Positions 1 through 10,267 of a DNA stretch of 64,000 nt are shown here, in pieces. The notes below the pieces were generated by a model. The model was given only the letters and a program-made list of their open reading frames with translations. It had not been told where the DNA came from and searched no databases. Each line of letters opens with the position of its first letter. Positions within the stretch are counted from its first letter, which is position 1. The position numbers and the translations under genes are program-made. This stretch comes from Auanema rhodensis (taxonomy: Eukaryota; Nematoda; Chromadorea; Rhabditida; Rhabditidae), in the NCBI GenBank assembly GCA_964057225.1, contig OZ059898.1, positions 15,911,267 through 15,975,266 on the forward strand, written 5' to 3'.

Positions 1-555
1 TTTGATGTAGGCTATGAGAGCATTGGCTGCTACATCGTTGGTCTTGCCAGATGGGGGGTCCTTGTTCTCTTCTAAGCTAAAGAGGAGCTTGAGAGTGGAA
101 TCCATGGTCCTGGTAAGTTCCTTGAGGCATTCGGTTTTCTTTTCCAGGGGAAGCCGTATGTATTTTTGGCATCTATGATTTGAGCGATCGATGACACCTT
201 GAATATCAGAACCACGAGTAGTAGGAATGGACATTGCAGCGATTATAAGTACTAAAAGAATGTGAGTCTTTCTTTTGTGTAGCAGAAAGAGCTGGCGGGC
301 GAAGAAGCTGATGATAGCGATGGGCAACCAGAGAATGAATATGATGAGGCGGATTGTAAGATGGGCGGAGCTGACGGTGAACTTTCCAGCGTAGGCCGAG
401 ATGACGTGATAAGACACAGCGAGGGCTAATATTACTACAAGAAGGCAAATGGCGATTTCTTTGTACCAGCCTAGGTAGATGTCGTAGAAGTGAGTAATAT
501 CGGGCCATTGGAAGGTAATAGCTGTTTCGTGAAGTGAAGAATGATTTCCTTCTAT
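1..555 (-). pseudogene. Envelope membrane region and start of C-terminal tail, BEL/Pao copy 1
   Basis: After the stop at 556-558 the original frame continues open to the window edge. It encodes three hydrophobic segments and the beginning of the unrecognised C-terminal tail seen whole in copy 2. The Cys that starts the tail in copy 2 is Gly here. Divergence from copy 2 is high compared with pol. Confidence 0.8.
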
Positions 556-3500
556 CTAGTGTTTCTGTAGGTCCTGAATATTGCTAACGTAGTATAGTAT
601 TCCTGTTAGAGAGAAATATTGTATATTGTGTCCGCATGAATATGAACATTTTATCAGTGGTGACGCTGTAGTGATAGGTAATCGAATGCTGTTTGATGTT
701 CCTTTTGGACTGCATTGTAGCATAAGGGCTGTGTCGCCGCAATTCGTGGCAGCTAAAGTCTTTATGGGTGATGTACATATAATGTTGGCTTGTGCTCCGT
801 TTTGGCAGTTGTAGCATCCTCTAACCATTGAGTCCTGGATTACACATGAGGAATCGTCGTGAGATGATGATACATTGAAGATTCCGTCTACTTTTACATG
901 AATTTCCGTCATCATGTTGCGGTAAATGTTGATTTCCAGGTTCCGTTGTGACTGTTCAATTGAATAAGCAGGTGTGAAAATAGGTAAAGTTGTTTGAACA
1001 CTGTTGAAAACTGATTGAATGTTCTGGTTTTCACAATAGCAGTTGATTGAGTCTTCTGCTGGAGTGCATTCGCACTGAGGGTCCGAGTTACAGTCCAATT
1101 TCTTTGCTTTTTCATGGGATGAGCATGTCAGTGTGGGTTTCATGTTCCATATGGCCAGTCTTGTCAAATTTCTAATGAATTGTCCTTGCATTGTTGGGAT
1201 AACAGGAGGTGTTAGACTGATTGAAGAGAATTTGAAAGGATGTACGTCTGTTTGAATGTCCGCGTGAAGCGTAATGTTCTGTGAAGTTGTTATAGTTCCG
1301 TTTTGATAGGTGATGCGTAGTTGTGTGGAAGGTGTCCATTCATTACATGAGAAAACCTCGTAGATAGATTTATCTATGGGTTTCATGTATGTGCGATAAA
1401 AAAGGCATCCTGAAGATGGATAGAAGCAGCCACAGCCAAATCCTCCGCAGGATTCTGTGCAGTGTGTAGATCCAGGATATTGGTTGGCTAGTTCTAGTTC
1501 GTGAACCATGGTGTCCGATTGAATGGTGCTGCATTTGTTTTCTTGGCAAGATCCAGTTCTTGCGCATCTTTTGCTATTCTTTACATGAGTACTGGTTGCT
1601 CGGGTGAAGAAGAGTGAACGGATTTCACAGAAGTATGTTGTTTTGATCCATTGTATGCGCAGAAAGGAGAACTTGTTCTGATTGTTAGTGAACGTTAGGC
1701 ATGCTTCTTGTGTGTACGGGCTGATAGTGAGAGATTGTCCAGTCTGTATCTTGCATGTTTCTTTGTTGCATGAGGATTCTTGGGAAGTGCTCATACTAAG
1801 TTCTTGGCAAGCCATTGATTGGTGAATTAACAGAAGCGTTATTAATGGGATAACTGTTTTCTTGTTAAATCTATTTGTCCGGATGTATAGTTGTCCAAAT
1901 AACGATGTGCATATTACGTATATGAAGTTGGTCCAAAGTCTGATGGCTTTTCCAATGACCCACGGTGAATGCAATAGTCCGTAGCAAATGGCTGTGATTA
2001 TGTAGGTTATGAAGCTGAATAGTAACATAGAGGTCCAGGGCCAGCAAGATGGGTTAAATAATGTGGCTGAGCAGAACGTGCATGACACTGTAGAGCAAAA
2101 ATGAACTGCTGGACAGTTTATTGTCATGTATTGTAGTCTGGAGTTGTGATTAAAGGTCCAAGTTACTTCGTAGTCTGATATGATGTCCTCAAGAGGAAGA
2201 GTTATCAATCCTCCTTCACTACTGTTGTAACAAGTATTGTGTGAGCATACTTGTTGATTATCCGTGTTCATTCCTTGTATCAAGACTCTCTTTGGATTGC
2301 AGGAGATAGTTGGATTGGCCATTGTTGTAGATAGGAATATAGTGAATATTGTTAGAAGAGTGAGTATTGATGCAGTTTCTCCGTACCATTTTCTTTCAAG
2401 ATTGCGAGGATTTTGTTGTCGTTGAGTGACTGCGGGGCTTATAGTTTCCAATTTCTGAAGAGTTTGTGGAATATTGTCCGTGGATAGTTCCATTGGGTGT
2501 AGTAAGTTGACTGGTCTTTTCAATTCTCTTCCATTCTCTGATAGAAGTGTTACTTCCCTTATATTACCCGCTGAGTCGGGGTGAATATTCGTAATTCGTC
2601 CTGTTGGCCATTTGTGTCTAGGAATTGGGCTATCGTTGATCAAAACGATTTGTCCAATTTCTGGTTTTGTGTTGGTGCCTGCTTTCTTCACGGATATTGT
2701 GTGGTTATGAGACTCTCGGAGTTCTTTGAGGTAGAGTTCAGACCATAGTTCCCAAAATTTGTTTGTCCGTTTACGGGAAGAGTGTAGGGCTAGTTCCGTA
2801 TCTGCTTGTGTTTGAAGAGCTGGATTGTCGATGTATTCTGAATCTTCATCTTCAGATTCAATGTAGATGTTCAGATCTATGTCGTTATGGATGAAGTCGC
2901 ATGGTCGAATGATTTCGTCTCTCGTCGTGTCTGATCCAATATAGGTTAGTGGTCGTGTGTTGATTGTCGCTTCACATTCTGCCAATGTGATTGACAATTC
3001 TTCTGTTGATGGTGTGCCGTGAAGTGTTTTGTATAAGGCATTTTTTACTGATCTTATGAGTCGTTCATAAAATCCTCCTTGCCATGGGGCGTATGGAGTT
3101 ATGTTGTACCATTTGATTCGATGCTGATTCTCGGAAGTGTTAGTAGTGGCTGTTACGATGAGCTTGTTGGCGATTTTCTGTCCTAGCTCGAAGGTAGATG
3201 CATTGTCACATGTGATGCTTTCTAGGCATCCTCGTCTGGCCCAAATTTTTCTCAAGCAACTCAAGAAAGATTTAGTAGTTAAATCTTCAATCACTTCCAA
3301 GTGAATGAGTCTTGTGACGGTACAGGTGTAGATGCAGCCCCAAGCTTTCTGGTTTCGGTCCTGTGTTGTTATGGGTCCGAAGTAGTCTAGTCCAACGTGT
3401 TGAAATGGGCGACTTTTCCTTATACGTCTGCTTGGTACATCTCCTGAAGGTGGGTAGATGTATGGCCGATTGTTCATCTTTTGACAATCAGGGCATTTCC

Positions 3501-4837
3501 TTATTACGGATTGAGTTTGTGAGCGAAGTTGCGGTATCCAGTATTTTTGGCGAATATCAGCCATTGTGTGTGCTGTACTCTTGTGGAGTTGTCCGTGAAC
3601 ATGTTCGATTAATAATCTTGCCGTTTTTGTTTTAGGTAAGATTATAATCGGTAGTTTTGCACTCTCTTCGAGTTCAGCATTGTTCATACGTCCTCTACTA
3701 TACCATAAATGGTTTCTAAGTAAAGGTCGCAAATCGTTCCTTTGGGCTGCTGATAGCCTGACCATTAAATTGTTTTGATGAAGGTGAAGAAGATTGGTTT
3801 CTGCTTCTTCATACAAGGAAGGCGTATGAGTTGTTGTGAGTTTGTAGTGTACGGATATCCATTTTTGTTGAGCTTCAATCCAGGATGAGCAGTCTGATAT
3901 CCAAGGTTCTTCATCGCTTGTTTCTGTAGTGGCTGCGTGTATCCGTATTTCTTTGTCACAGAGTGAAAACAGAGGTCCGTTTAAAGCTTTTTCTAGCTGT
4001 GCTTTTGGGTTCCACCAAAAGTGATCCTCAAGTTCTTTAGTTGTGCAGCCTCTTGTGGCTAGGTCCGCTGGGTTGTCTTTGGTGTGGATGTATCCAAATG
4101 AAGTTTTTATGTCCAGATCTTCGAGCTCTTCAATGTGATTAGAAAATTCCTTGATTCGGTTCTGTACTAAAACTCCTGTCGTTTTTTGGTCTGGTTTTTT
4201 GCGAATCCAAGCAAGTGTTATTTCTGAGTCGGAGAGGAATGTAGCTGTTAGAATCTTGATGTTGTCCTGTATTTCCTTCACGATTTTTAGCGTGTTAAAA
4301 ACTCCAATCGTTAGTGCAGAGATTTCAGCCTTTGGAATTGTTATTGTTGAGTTTTTGGAATGCAATTTAGATTTTGCGAATATTAAGGCTAATTGTCGTG
4401 TTGATGCTGCGATTAAGTAGCAGCAGAATCCTAATGCATTGCCGCTAGAATCGGTACATGTTACCAGATGGTATTGTCCATTGGTATCCGATGGTAGGGG
4501 ACGGGGGATCCTTATGTTGATGTGAAAATTTTCGCATAATTGTTTCCATCTGGTTTGGATTTCCATTGGTAGTGTAGTGTCCCAATCGAAACTTTCTCTC
4601 CATAGATTTTGAAAGAAGATTCGTAGTGGGTGTAAACTTGGGCAGATCATACCCATTGGATCGAAGATTGATGCGATAGCTTGTGTGACTCCTCTCTTTG
4701 TTAGCTTGGTTTCCGGGATTTGAGCTAGAATTATCCATTGGTATTTTAGGTGTTGTGGAGGCATTCCGTTCTTCAGGAGTCAGATTTGAACTGAATATAT
4801 GATCGTTGGATATGAACTCTTGAAGTTTCATATTCAT
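556..4837 (-). pseudogene. RNase H-integrase-envelope portion, BEL/Pao copy 1
   Basis: After the stop at 4838 the frame stays open for about 30 codons, then a 29-bp deletion at about 4741/4742 shifts it. From there the stretch 4764-556 is open for 1402 codons. It holds the IASIFDPMG block typical of Pao elements, RNase H (TDSSG, HTKDNPADLATRG), the H2C2 finger and D-D-E core of integrase, a DUF5641-like region, and a cysteine-rich, phlebovirus-type envelope region with several hydrophobic segments. It ends at TAG (556-558), where copy 2 has a Tyr codon. Most of the stretch is almost identical to copy 2, but the envelope part below about 1370 is clearly more diverged. Confidence 0.9.
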
Positions 4838-5303
4838 TTACTGGAATATATCCTTTGTTTCGGAATACCACATTCTGACTTGGTCTGCTGAGTCAGAGGC
4901 GAGGAGTAAGTTGTCCACATAAAGATTGTCTTTGATTTTATGTGCTAGAAGACTTTCTGAGCTTTTCTTCTGTAGGTGGTGTTGTATGGTGGCTCCGAGA
5001 AGGAATGGTGATGCATTGATGCCAAATGGTACTCGGCAGAATCGTAGAGTTCTGGTGTTGTCCGTGCTTAGTGGTTGATGAATATCTCTGAGCCAAAAGA
5101 AACGAGTAGCATCTCTTTCTGACTCATGGAGTCGAATTTGTAAGAAGGCTTTTTGTACGTCCGCTATCATAGCTGTGTTTCCACATCTGAATCTTAGAAT
5201 CATTCCAATTAGTGATGGTAAGATTAGTGGTCCTTGGTGTATGACGTCGTTCAAGCTAGGTTTGTTTTGATAATGTCCAGAAGCATCGTAGACAATCCTG
5301 ATT
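4838..5303 (-). pseudogene. Reverse transcriptase fragment, BEL/Pao copy 1
   Basis: This fragment carries the RT core in the original frame after the one-base insertion. It has the first catalytic aspartate motif (ADVQKAF), the LRFCRVPFGINASPF block and the YVDN box. It ends at TAA (4838-4840), where copy 2 has GAA, so this is a nonsense substitution. An internal ATG at 5254 exists but is only an ordinary Met of the polyprotein. The fragment is nearly identical to copy 2 (residues about 800-962), so the nonsense change is recent relative to their exchange or separation. Confidence 0.9.
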
Positions 5304-7715
5304 TTAGTAGTGTCTTTTCTGGGGAGTTACTACTGCTTGGTGAGCTATGTAATGGATCCTGTATGCATTGGGATAAGGGTCCGCGGCTTCTTCGATTATT
5401 CCTTGGTCCAACTGTTCTTCAATTATTTTGTTGTATCCTTCGAGTAATGTTGGTTGTTGGGATAGTTTTAGTACAAGACTGGTAAGTCTTTTAAGTGCTA
5501 AAACTTTGTTGTCGGGGAGTAGATGGGCGTTGTCTTTCCATGGGAATGATACGTAGTAACCATCTTCTTTCTGTTGGATTGTTTCCTTGAATTGATCCAG
5601 AATTAGTTTGCCTCTGGCGGTTTTTTCTTCAGCTTCTGTTCCGGTGAATTCGCTTTGTTCTTCTACAAAGCTTTTGTTCCATATTGGTATTTGAATGGAT
5701 GATTCTTCCGATATCACTGAGTGAGCATTTAGTGAGTTCTGGTTTGTGGATTGGCCAGTGATGAAGTCTCCAAACTGGGTGTGTACTACCATGTGTTCCT
5801 TGGAAATTGGTTCGACTGAGATTAAAGCTCTCCACATGAGGTCGGATCCTATAAGGATTCTTGGAGTTACTTTGAAGCTTTTGTTCAGTTCATAATTGAT
5901 ATTGGTCCGTTTGGGAAACCGAATTGTTGAGATAGGTCCCGTTAAGATCTTTTTGGTCCATAGTTTCGCAGTTAAATTACTGTCCTTTCCTATGATGGTG
6001 GTCTCCACTTTATCCAGTTTTTCGATCGAAGATGTGTTTCCAAATGTTTTGATTTTAATTCGTTTGGATTCGATGATTGGGAGATTAAGTTCTTTGGATA
6101 GGTCCTCTTCGATGAATGATGTATCTGATCCACAGTCCAATATAGCAGGAAGTGAGATAGTTTTGTCCATATGTCGGATTTTGATTTGTCCGATAGGTAG
6201 CAGTGCGCTGTGGAATTGGTTGGCCTTTGACTGAGTGGAAAACTGTATGATGTGTTCTTCCTCTTCATCGTCTTCCATGGGGGAGTGGTTTGTGAGGTTG
6301 ACTTTCATTGTCTTCTTTTTGTAGCAGAGAATTTCCAAATGTTTTTCTCCACATTTTGAGCATGTTCGCTTGCTTTGGCAAGCGTCTGCTGAGTGGGATT
6401 TCCTCAGACAGTTAGTGCATCTTTTGTCCTGTGTCAGGATAGCCAGCCTTTCTTTTCTAGTTTTGGGAGTGTCACAATTCCATGGGGCGTGTGGTTTTTG
6501 GCAGAAGATGCAGCTGTTTGTGGTTTGTGGTTTACCGGAAGGCTTTCTTTGTTCCGGTTTTGGCCTGATGTGGTTGGCAAAGTTTTGTCCGTGTGTTAGT
6601 TTTGGTATGGGTCTCATTTGGAGGTTCAAAGAAGTGCTTCTTGTCTCATCTTTTGTTTGGAGATATTCTTCGGCTTTGTCGGCCAATTCTATCCAGGTCA
6701 GATTCTTGTCCGGTGATGAGCGGTAAATTTCTTCTAGCATGGGTCCTGGTATTTTCTGATGTAAAATGACGACTGCCAGTGCCTGTAGAGCGGCTATTTG
6801 GTCTTCTTCCGTTTGTCTTGCAATACCGCAGACTTTTCTGATAACGCTCAACAAGTCGTTGTGGTTAGTGGATAGAGGTTTGAGTTCCATGTAGTCCAGC
6901 ATGAGGTAACGAAGTATTTTGTCTTCTTTGTCATACACTTTCTTCAGGTATTTTATCGCCGAATGGTACGACCTTTCTTTCGTTGGAAAGGAGGAGATTA
7001 ATTCAGCAGCTTCACTTGTGAGTGATTGGCGTAGGTAGTTGAACTTTTCTATGTCCGGAATATTTGTATTATGAATCATTCGGTTGAAAAGGGTCCAGAA
7101 ATTTGTCCAGTTTTTGATATTTCCGTCAAATTTGGGAATATCAATTGGCTTAACTGTCTGGCGATGACGAAAGTTCTCTTGAGGCAACACTGGATATTCT
7201 TGATAGGAGATAGTGTCCTGATTTGGAGAGGACCTTGGAACCTGCTCTTGGAGCTGTGGAATACTAGGTATTACTCCTCTCGTTTCCTGCTCTTGTCTCG
7301 AATTTAGAAGAGACTCGATTTGACTTTGTAAATGAATTTTAAAGTCCGTGAGAGTTTTTATGTGTCCTCTGAGCGTTCTTTCGTTAGTGGCTAAGCGTTC
7401 TTTATCCTCAGCCGTTAAGTTGTCCGTAATGTTATTCATTTCCTCGATCAGATTCTGGATTGCCTGGGTGTCCTCATTGATGGAGCTGATTTCCGTTTGC
7501 CGAGTTTCAATCATGGCTGGAGCCCGGTGAGAATGATAGTTGATCGTTCTGTGGACGCATGATCTTCTTTTGGAGTCCGATTCGCGGATTTTGTCCAGTA
7601 GTTCGTAGCATTTTCCAATCCACGCTTCGGCGCGGGCTGCTTCACTAGGCTCGGCCTGATGCACCATGTTTTGCGCCGTTGTGTCCTTAGAAATGGGTGA
7701 GCGGAGCAGCGGCAT
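5304..7715 (-). pseudogene. Gag-protease and start of RT, BEL/Pao copy 1 (frameshifted at its end)
   Basis: This is an 803-codon open stretch starting in the LTR. It contains the BEL/Pao gag region (DUF1759-like, beginning near PKFDGNIKNW), three CCHC zinc knuckles (the middle one is CX2CX4HX4C) and an aspartic protease with the active site DCGSDTSFI. A single-base insertion at about 5311-5318 throws the frame off just after the start of the RT domain, adding three foreign residues before a stop. Gag and protease differ from copy 2 at many residues, but from about codon 675 the two proteins become almost identical, which marks a mosaic boundary. The first 16 codons lie in the LTR, as in copy 2. 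Confidence 0.9.
7648..7666 (-). other. Primer-binding site of BEL/Pao copy 1
   Basis: It starts immediately after the LTR terminus and is identical to the site in copy 2. Its first nine bases, TGGTGCATC, complement the 3' end (GATGCACCA) of eukaryotic tRNA-Gly(GCC). The tRNA identity rests on recalled tRNA sequence rather than a search. Confidence 0.7.
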
Positions 7716-8118
7716 AGTTGGTTCAGTGGTAGATTGTTTTAGTAGTGCTCTTGATTGAAGAGAGTATGGAGAGAATATTTATTATGCAACGGTAACAAGA
7801 ATAAACTCTTTTACACTATTGACACATAAGAATTTGAGGAATCCGCTCGGCTTATATACCAACGCGAGAGGCAAGATATAATGTTAACTTAAAGAATTCA
7901 GAGATACAAAAAGGGGGAGGAGAAGCAAGCGTTATCTCATGCTTATTCTGCGGAGATATGCGTGGGGGATGAGTAGCCTATGAGTCATGAGTAAAAAGAG
8001 CCTCAGGTTCAACTTACACGAATATTGATCAGTTAAAAGAGATTTATAAAGAATTATGAAGTATTAGAAAAAGATAGAGTTTTTTAGGTTTTTTAGGAAT
8101 ATAGAGTGCTCAAGCACA
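7667..8118 (-). repeat. 5' LTR of BEL/Pao copy 1 (452 bp)
   Basis: On the minus strand the LTR begins TGTGCTTGAGCAC and ends GCGCAAAACA (TG...CA). It is mostly identical to the 451-bp LTRs of copy 2, with scattered substitutions and small A-run length differences. It contains a TATA box (TATATAAG, 7851-7858), a poly(A) signal (AATAAA, 7778-7783) and the gag start codon (first base 7715) near its end. Confidence 0.95.
7851..7858 (-). promoter_or_regulatory. TATA box in LTR of BEL/Pao copy 1
   Basis: TATATAAG on the minus strand, at the same place as in both LTRs of copy 2. It would drive transcription toward lower coordinates through the element. Confidence 0.65.
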
Positions 8119-8123
8119 GTTCC
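8119..8123. repeat. Presumed target-site duplication of BEL/Pao copy 1 (GTTCC)
   Basis: These five bases abut the LTR terminus. Five is the duplication length measured for copy 2 and usual for BEL/Pao. The partner is outside the window. Confidence 0.5.
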
Positions 8124-8830
8124 AGTGATAGAGCTGCAATGTAGGAAGAGCAGAGAGGGCAACAAACGAAGCCCGCTATTGCGGTTTCCACAACCCTAGC
8201 CGTATCCTCGACGGTCAACACGGGTCCTAAACGTACCACGTGTTTGCCTTCGGCACTGAAAATGTTATAGACTCACAGGAAACATTATTAAACATACTGA
8301 TATCTCGCTTGGGCCTTTATATTCCCCAACCTCAGCTTAATTACCGACCTCCCCCTGTTACAGGTTGTCGTTGTTACTCCATTGAAGTAATTGGTCCGCT
8401 ATAATAAATATGTCACAAATACTTCATGAAACACCTACCACTATCCTTCCCTTTTCCCCTATACCTAAAACATTTCTTAACCTGGTAGCCATACTCTTCC
8501 TCACGGTATAATCCGATCCTAACGGATCGTACCAGAAGGTCGAGCAGCATGGCACTAATCTGGGAAAAAACCCGATTAGTACCATGAAATAATGTAGGCA
8601 ACCGAAGACATAGTCCTAAAATCAAATAATATCTCAGACCAAAACCAAAAACTTACAATGGATCCCGAATCTAACATAGCCGCTTTGCTGACACAGTGAA
8701 GAGCATTCACTTTTTGTATCCCTTCTGGCCATAGCCATTGTTCCCACTGGTGGCTCTGAAAAACATATATGTTTCATATTTTTTCGTTACTTACCTTGGT
8801 GTGCGGTCCTTCTAGCCATTTATTAGCCAT
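8119..8830 (-). pseudogene. 5' part of an unknown multi-exon gene, interrupted by BEL/Pao copy 1
   Basis: I do not recognise the product. On the minus strand I read four exons with consistent phases: 8830-8795 (ATG at 8830, beginning MANKWLEGPHTK), 8755-8657, 8559-8465, and 8255-8119, which continues up to the retroelement. Introns are 39, 97 and 209 bp. Donors are GTAAGT, GTAAGT and GTATAG; acceptors are TTTTTCAG, TTTTCCCAG and ATTTTCAG. The last exon is open for 45 codons in only one frame (starting AEGKHVVRLGPV; ends ...AALSLE). The retroelement interrupts that exon, so the 3' part of the gene is absent or beyond the element. A second acceptor, TATTTTCAG, lies just before 8930 and could be the trans-splice site; the ATG at 8930 opens a 22-codon frame that stops before the main start. 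An alternative terminal exon (8625-8413) is possible if the 209-bp intron is not used. Confidence 0.5.
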
Positions 8831-8930
8831 GTTCTATATCCTGTTCCTCGACACCGTCTCATCAGCCAAAGAATGAATCAGAGATTTCATCTGATCTTGT
8901 AAGAGCTCATCACTCTCTGCATTAGACATC

Positions 8931-9274
8931 TGAAAATATATACTAAACAAAATCCGGAAAAATCAATTAATAATATAAGAATTAAATAAAATAAAAAAAT
9001 AACCTTAGTTAAATAAAAATGACTACTCACACGCAGACATTTGCATACAATGCAGATTACATAATTAAAAAAGAAGCGCCAAATCAAACGTTGATTTAAA
9101 TTTGAATTTAATTTAAACATGGTAGTAATTTTCACCTGGGTCAAAGTTACTACTGAATCTAACTAATAAATATGGCAGTAATTTACTACCCCTCATATGT
9201 TCATAAGTTTACTCTGCAGTTAAAATTTCCCCGGAGCAAATTTCTACAGTTTATTACTTTGCAGTTAAAGGTAT
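8931..9274. promoter_or_regulatory. Shared upstream region of a divergent gene pair
   Basis: This AT-rich interval (about 340 bp) separates the minus-strand gene at 8119-8830 from the plus-strand gene starting at 9275. It holds trans-splice-like acceptors on both sides: TATTTTCAG on the minus strand just above 8930, and ACTTTGCAG at 9256-9264 on the plus strand, ten bases before an ATG. A minus-strand open frame (9144-8887) is AT-biased and probably not coding. No specific operator motif is evident. Confidence 0.35.
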
Positions 9275-10267
9275 ATGGATAAGAGCCTCGAGATGCTCCT
9301 CGGGCTATTGAAATTCGAGGAAATGGTCTCTATAGTAACAGTGAAACATGGAGAGTTCAAAGAGTTCCGAAAGGAAATTAAAGATTTGTTCCCAGGTATC
9401 TCGCACTTTTTTACTATGCTATTTTTGTTTTGCAGATGAGGCTAAATGGGAAGGGCTATTGGAACAAACCTGCCGTCTTCCCGAGTCTCAGGAAGACGCG
9501 TACACGGAATTCCTGGATTTTTTTGGTACACGAGTTAATAATAAGTTTTTGAGACAGATTGTGTGCTTCCAGTTGCTCCTCCATCAATCCGTAAGAGGAC
9601 AGCGGAACCAAGCTGTAAGAACATTAAGGTGGCTAGGCATATTGGGGAGGTTTTTTTTGTTTTCATTCCCATTTTTCATAATTTTTTTCTTTTCAGGATA
9701 TTGGTTTACCCAGTTTAGGGAGCGATACTGCGGGGCAGGATATGGAAGAGGCAGTAGTCGTCAATGTCGAGACGGAAACTGAAAAGGATAAGGCCAAGCC
9801 TACAACTGAGGCTACTGATACTCCGAAGGAGGCTAAGGAAAAAAAAAGGGAGCATGCAAGTAAGTAACTATTTATATTCTTTTTATGCATATGACTTGTT
9901 TAGAGGAGCATTACTGATTATCAAATGCCGAATGTGGATAGGAGTGCCGTTGAACATTCTGCGTCATTCCTTAAATTGGTGGATTTGGTATTAGCTATGA
10001 AGAACATTTCTAGGGATATGTTCCAAGAAAGCTTACAGAAAATAGAGCTAATGAAGGGTAGGTTAAATATATTTTTCTAACATATGTTGACATTTCAGAA
10101 TATGGAAATCTGATACAGGAATCTTTCCGGGCTAATAGGGACTATGTGAAGGATAGGGAATCTAATGTAATCCTCCAAGGATTACTTAAAAAACCTGTTA
10201 TTTACCTCTGGGATATGGATGTGGTCGAGATAAACCCCTTTTCCGGAGAAAAGAGAGGTCCTTGTTA
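9275..10267 (+). CDS. Unknown multi-exon gene whose 3' end is replaced by satellite A
   Basis: I do not recognise the product. Exons read on the plus strand: 9275-9395 (starts MDKSLEMLLGLLKFEEM), 9436-9614, 9697-9859, about 9904-10057, and 10099 onward. Introns are about 40, 82, 44 and 41 bp, with GTATCT, GTAAGA, GTAAGT and GTAGGT donors and TTTTGCAG, TTTTCAG, TTTAG and ATTTCAG acceptors, the nematode style. The third exon encodes an acidic, Thr/Lys/Glu-rich stretch. The third intron does not keep frame with its best donor and acceptor; frame is kept only with GTAACT at 9864 and an acceptor at AGAG (exon from 9906), or if there is an indel nearby. The last exon runs into satellite A at about 10216 and reaches a stop at 10265-10267 inside the repeat. 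The ATG follows a likely SL acceptor by ten bases. The gene may be dead or may encode a truncated product. Confidence 0.5.

Larger units (their letters stand above)
1..8118 (-). mobile_element. BEL/Pao LTR retroelement copy 1, degenerate, cut by window edge
   Basis: Read on the minus strand, this copy runs from its 5' LTR (7667-8118) through gag, protease, RT, RNase H, integrase and an envelope-like region. It leaves the window near the equivalent of position 25142 of the complete copy at 16985-26146, so about 0.5 kb of coding tail and the 3' LTR are not visible. Four lesions break the long frame: a one-base insertion near 5311-5318, a stop at 4838-4840, a 29-bp deletion at about 4741/4742, and a stop at 556-558. 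The flank GTTCC (8119-8123) is the presumed 5-bp target duplication; its partner lies outside the window. The element is inserted, in sense orientation, in an exon of the minus-strand host gene at 8119-8830. It cannot make a full polyprotein, but its LTR promoter looks intact. Confidence 0.95.

Noticed and set aside
8413..8625. 70-codon minus-strand ORF as a stand-alone gene
   Set aside because: Its middle part (8559-8465) fits better as an internal exon with good splice sites; the upstream part is probably intron. It remains possible as a terminal exon.
8887..9144. 85-codon minus-strand ORF upstream of the divergent gene
   Set aside because: Phe/Ile/Leu-rich composition reflects AT-rich DNA, it needs a TTG start, and its frame conflicts with the exons that follow.
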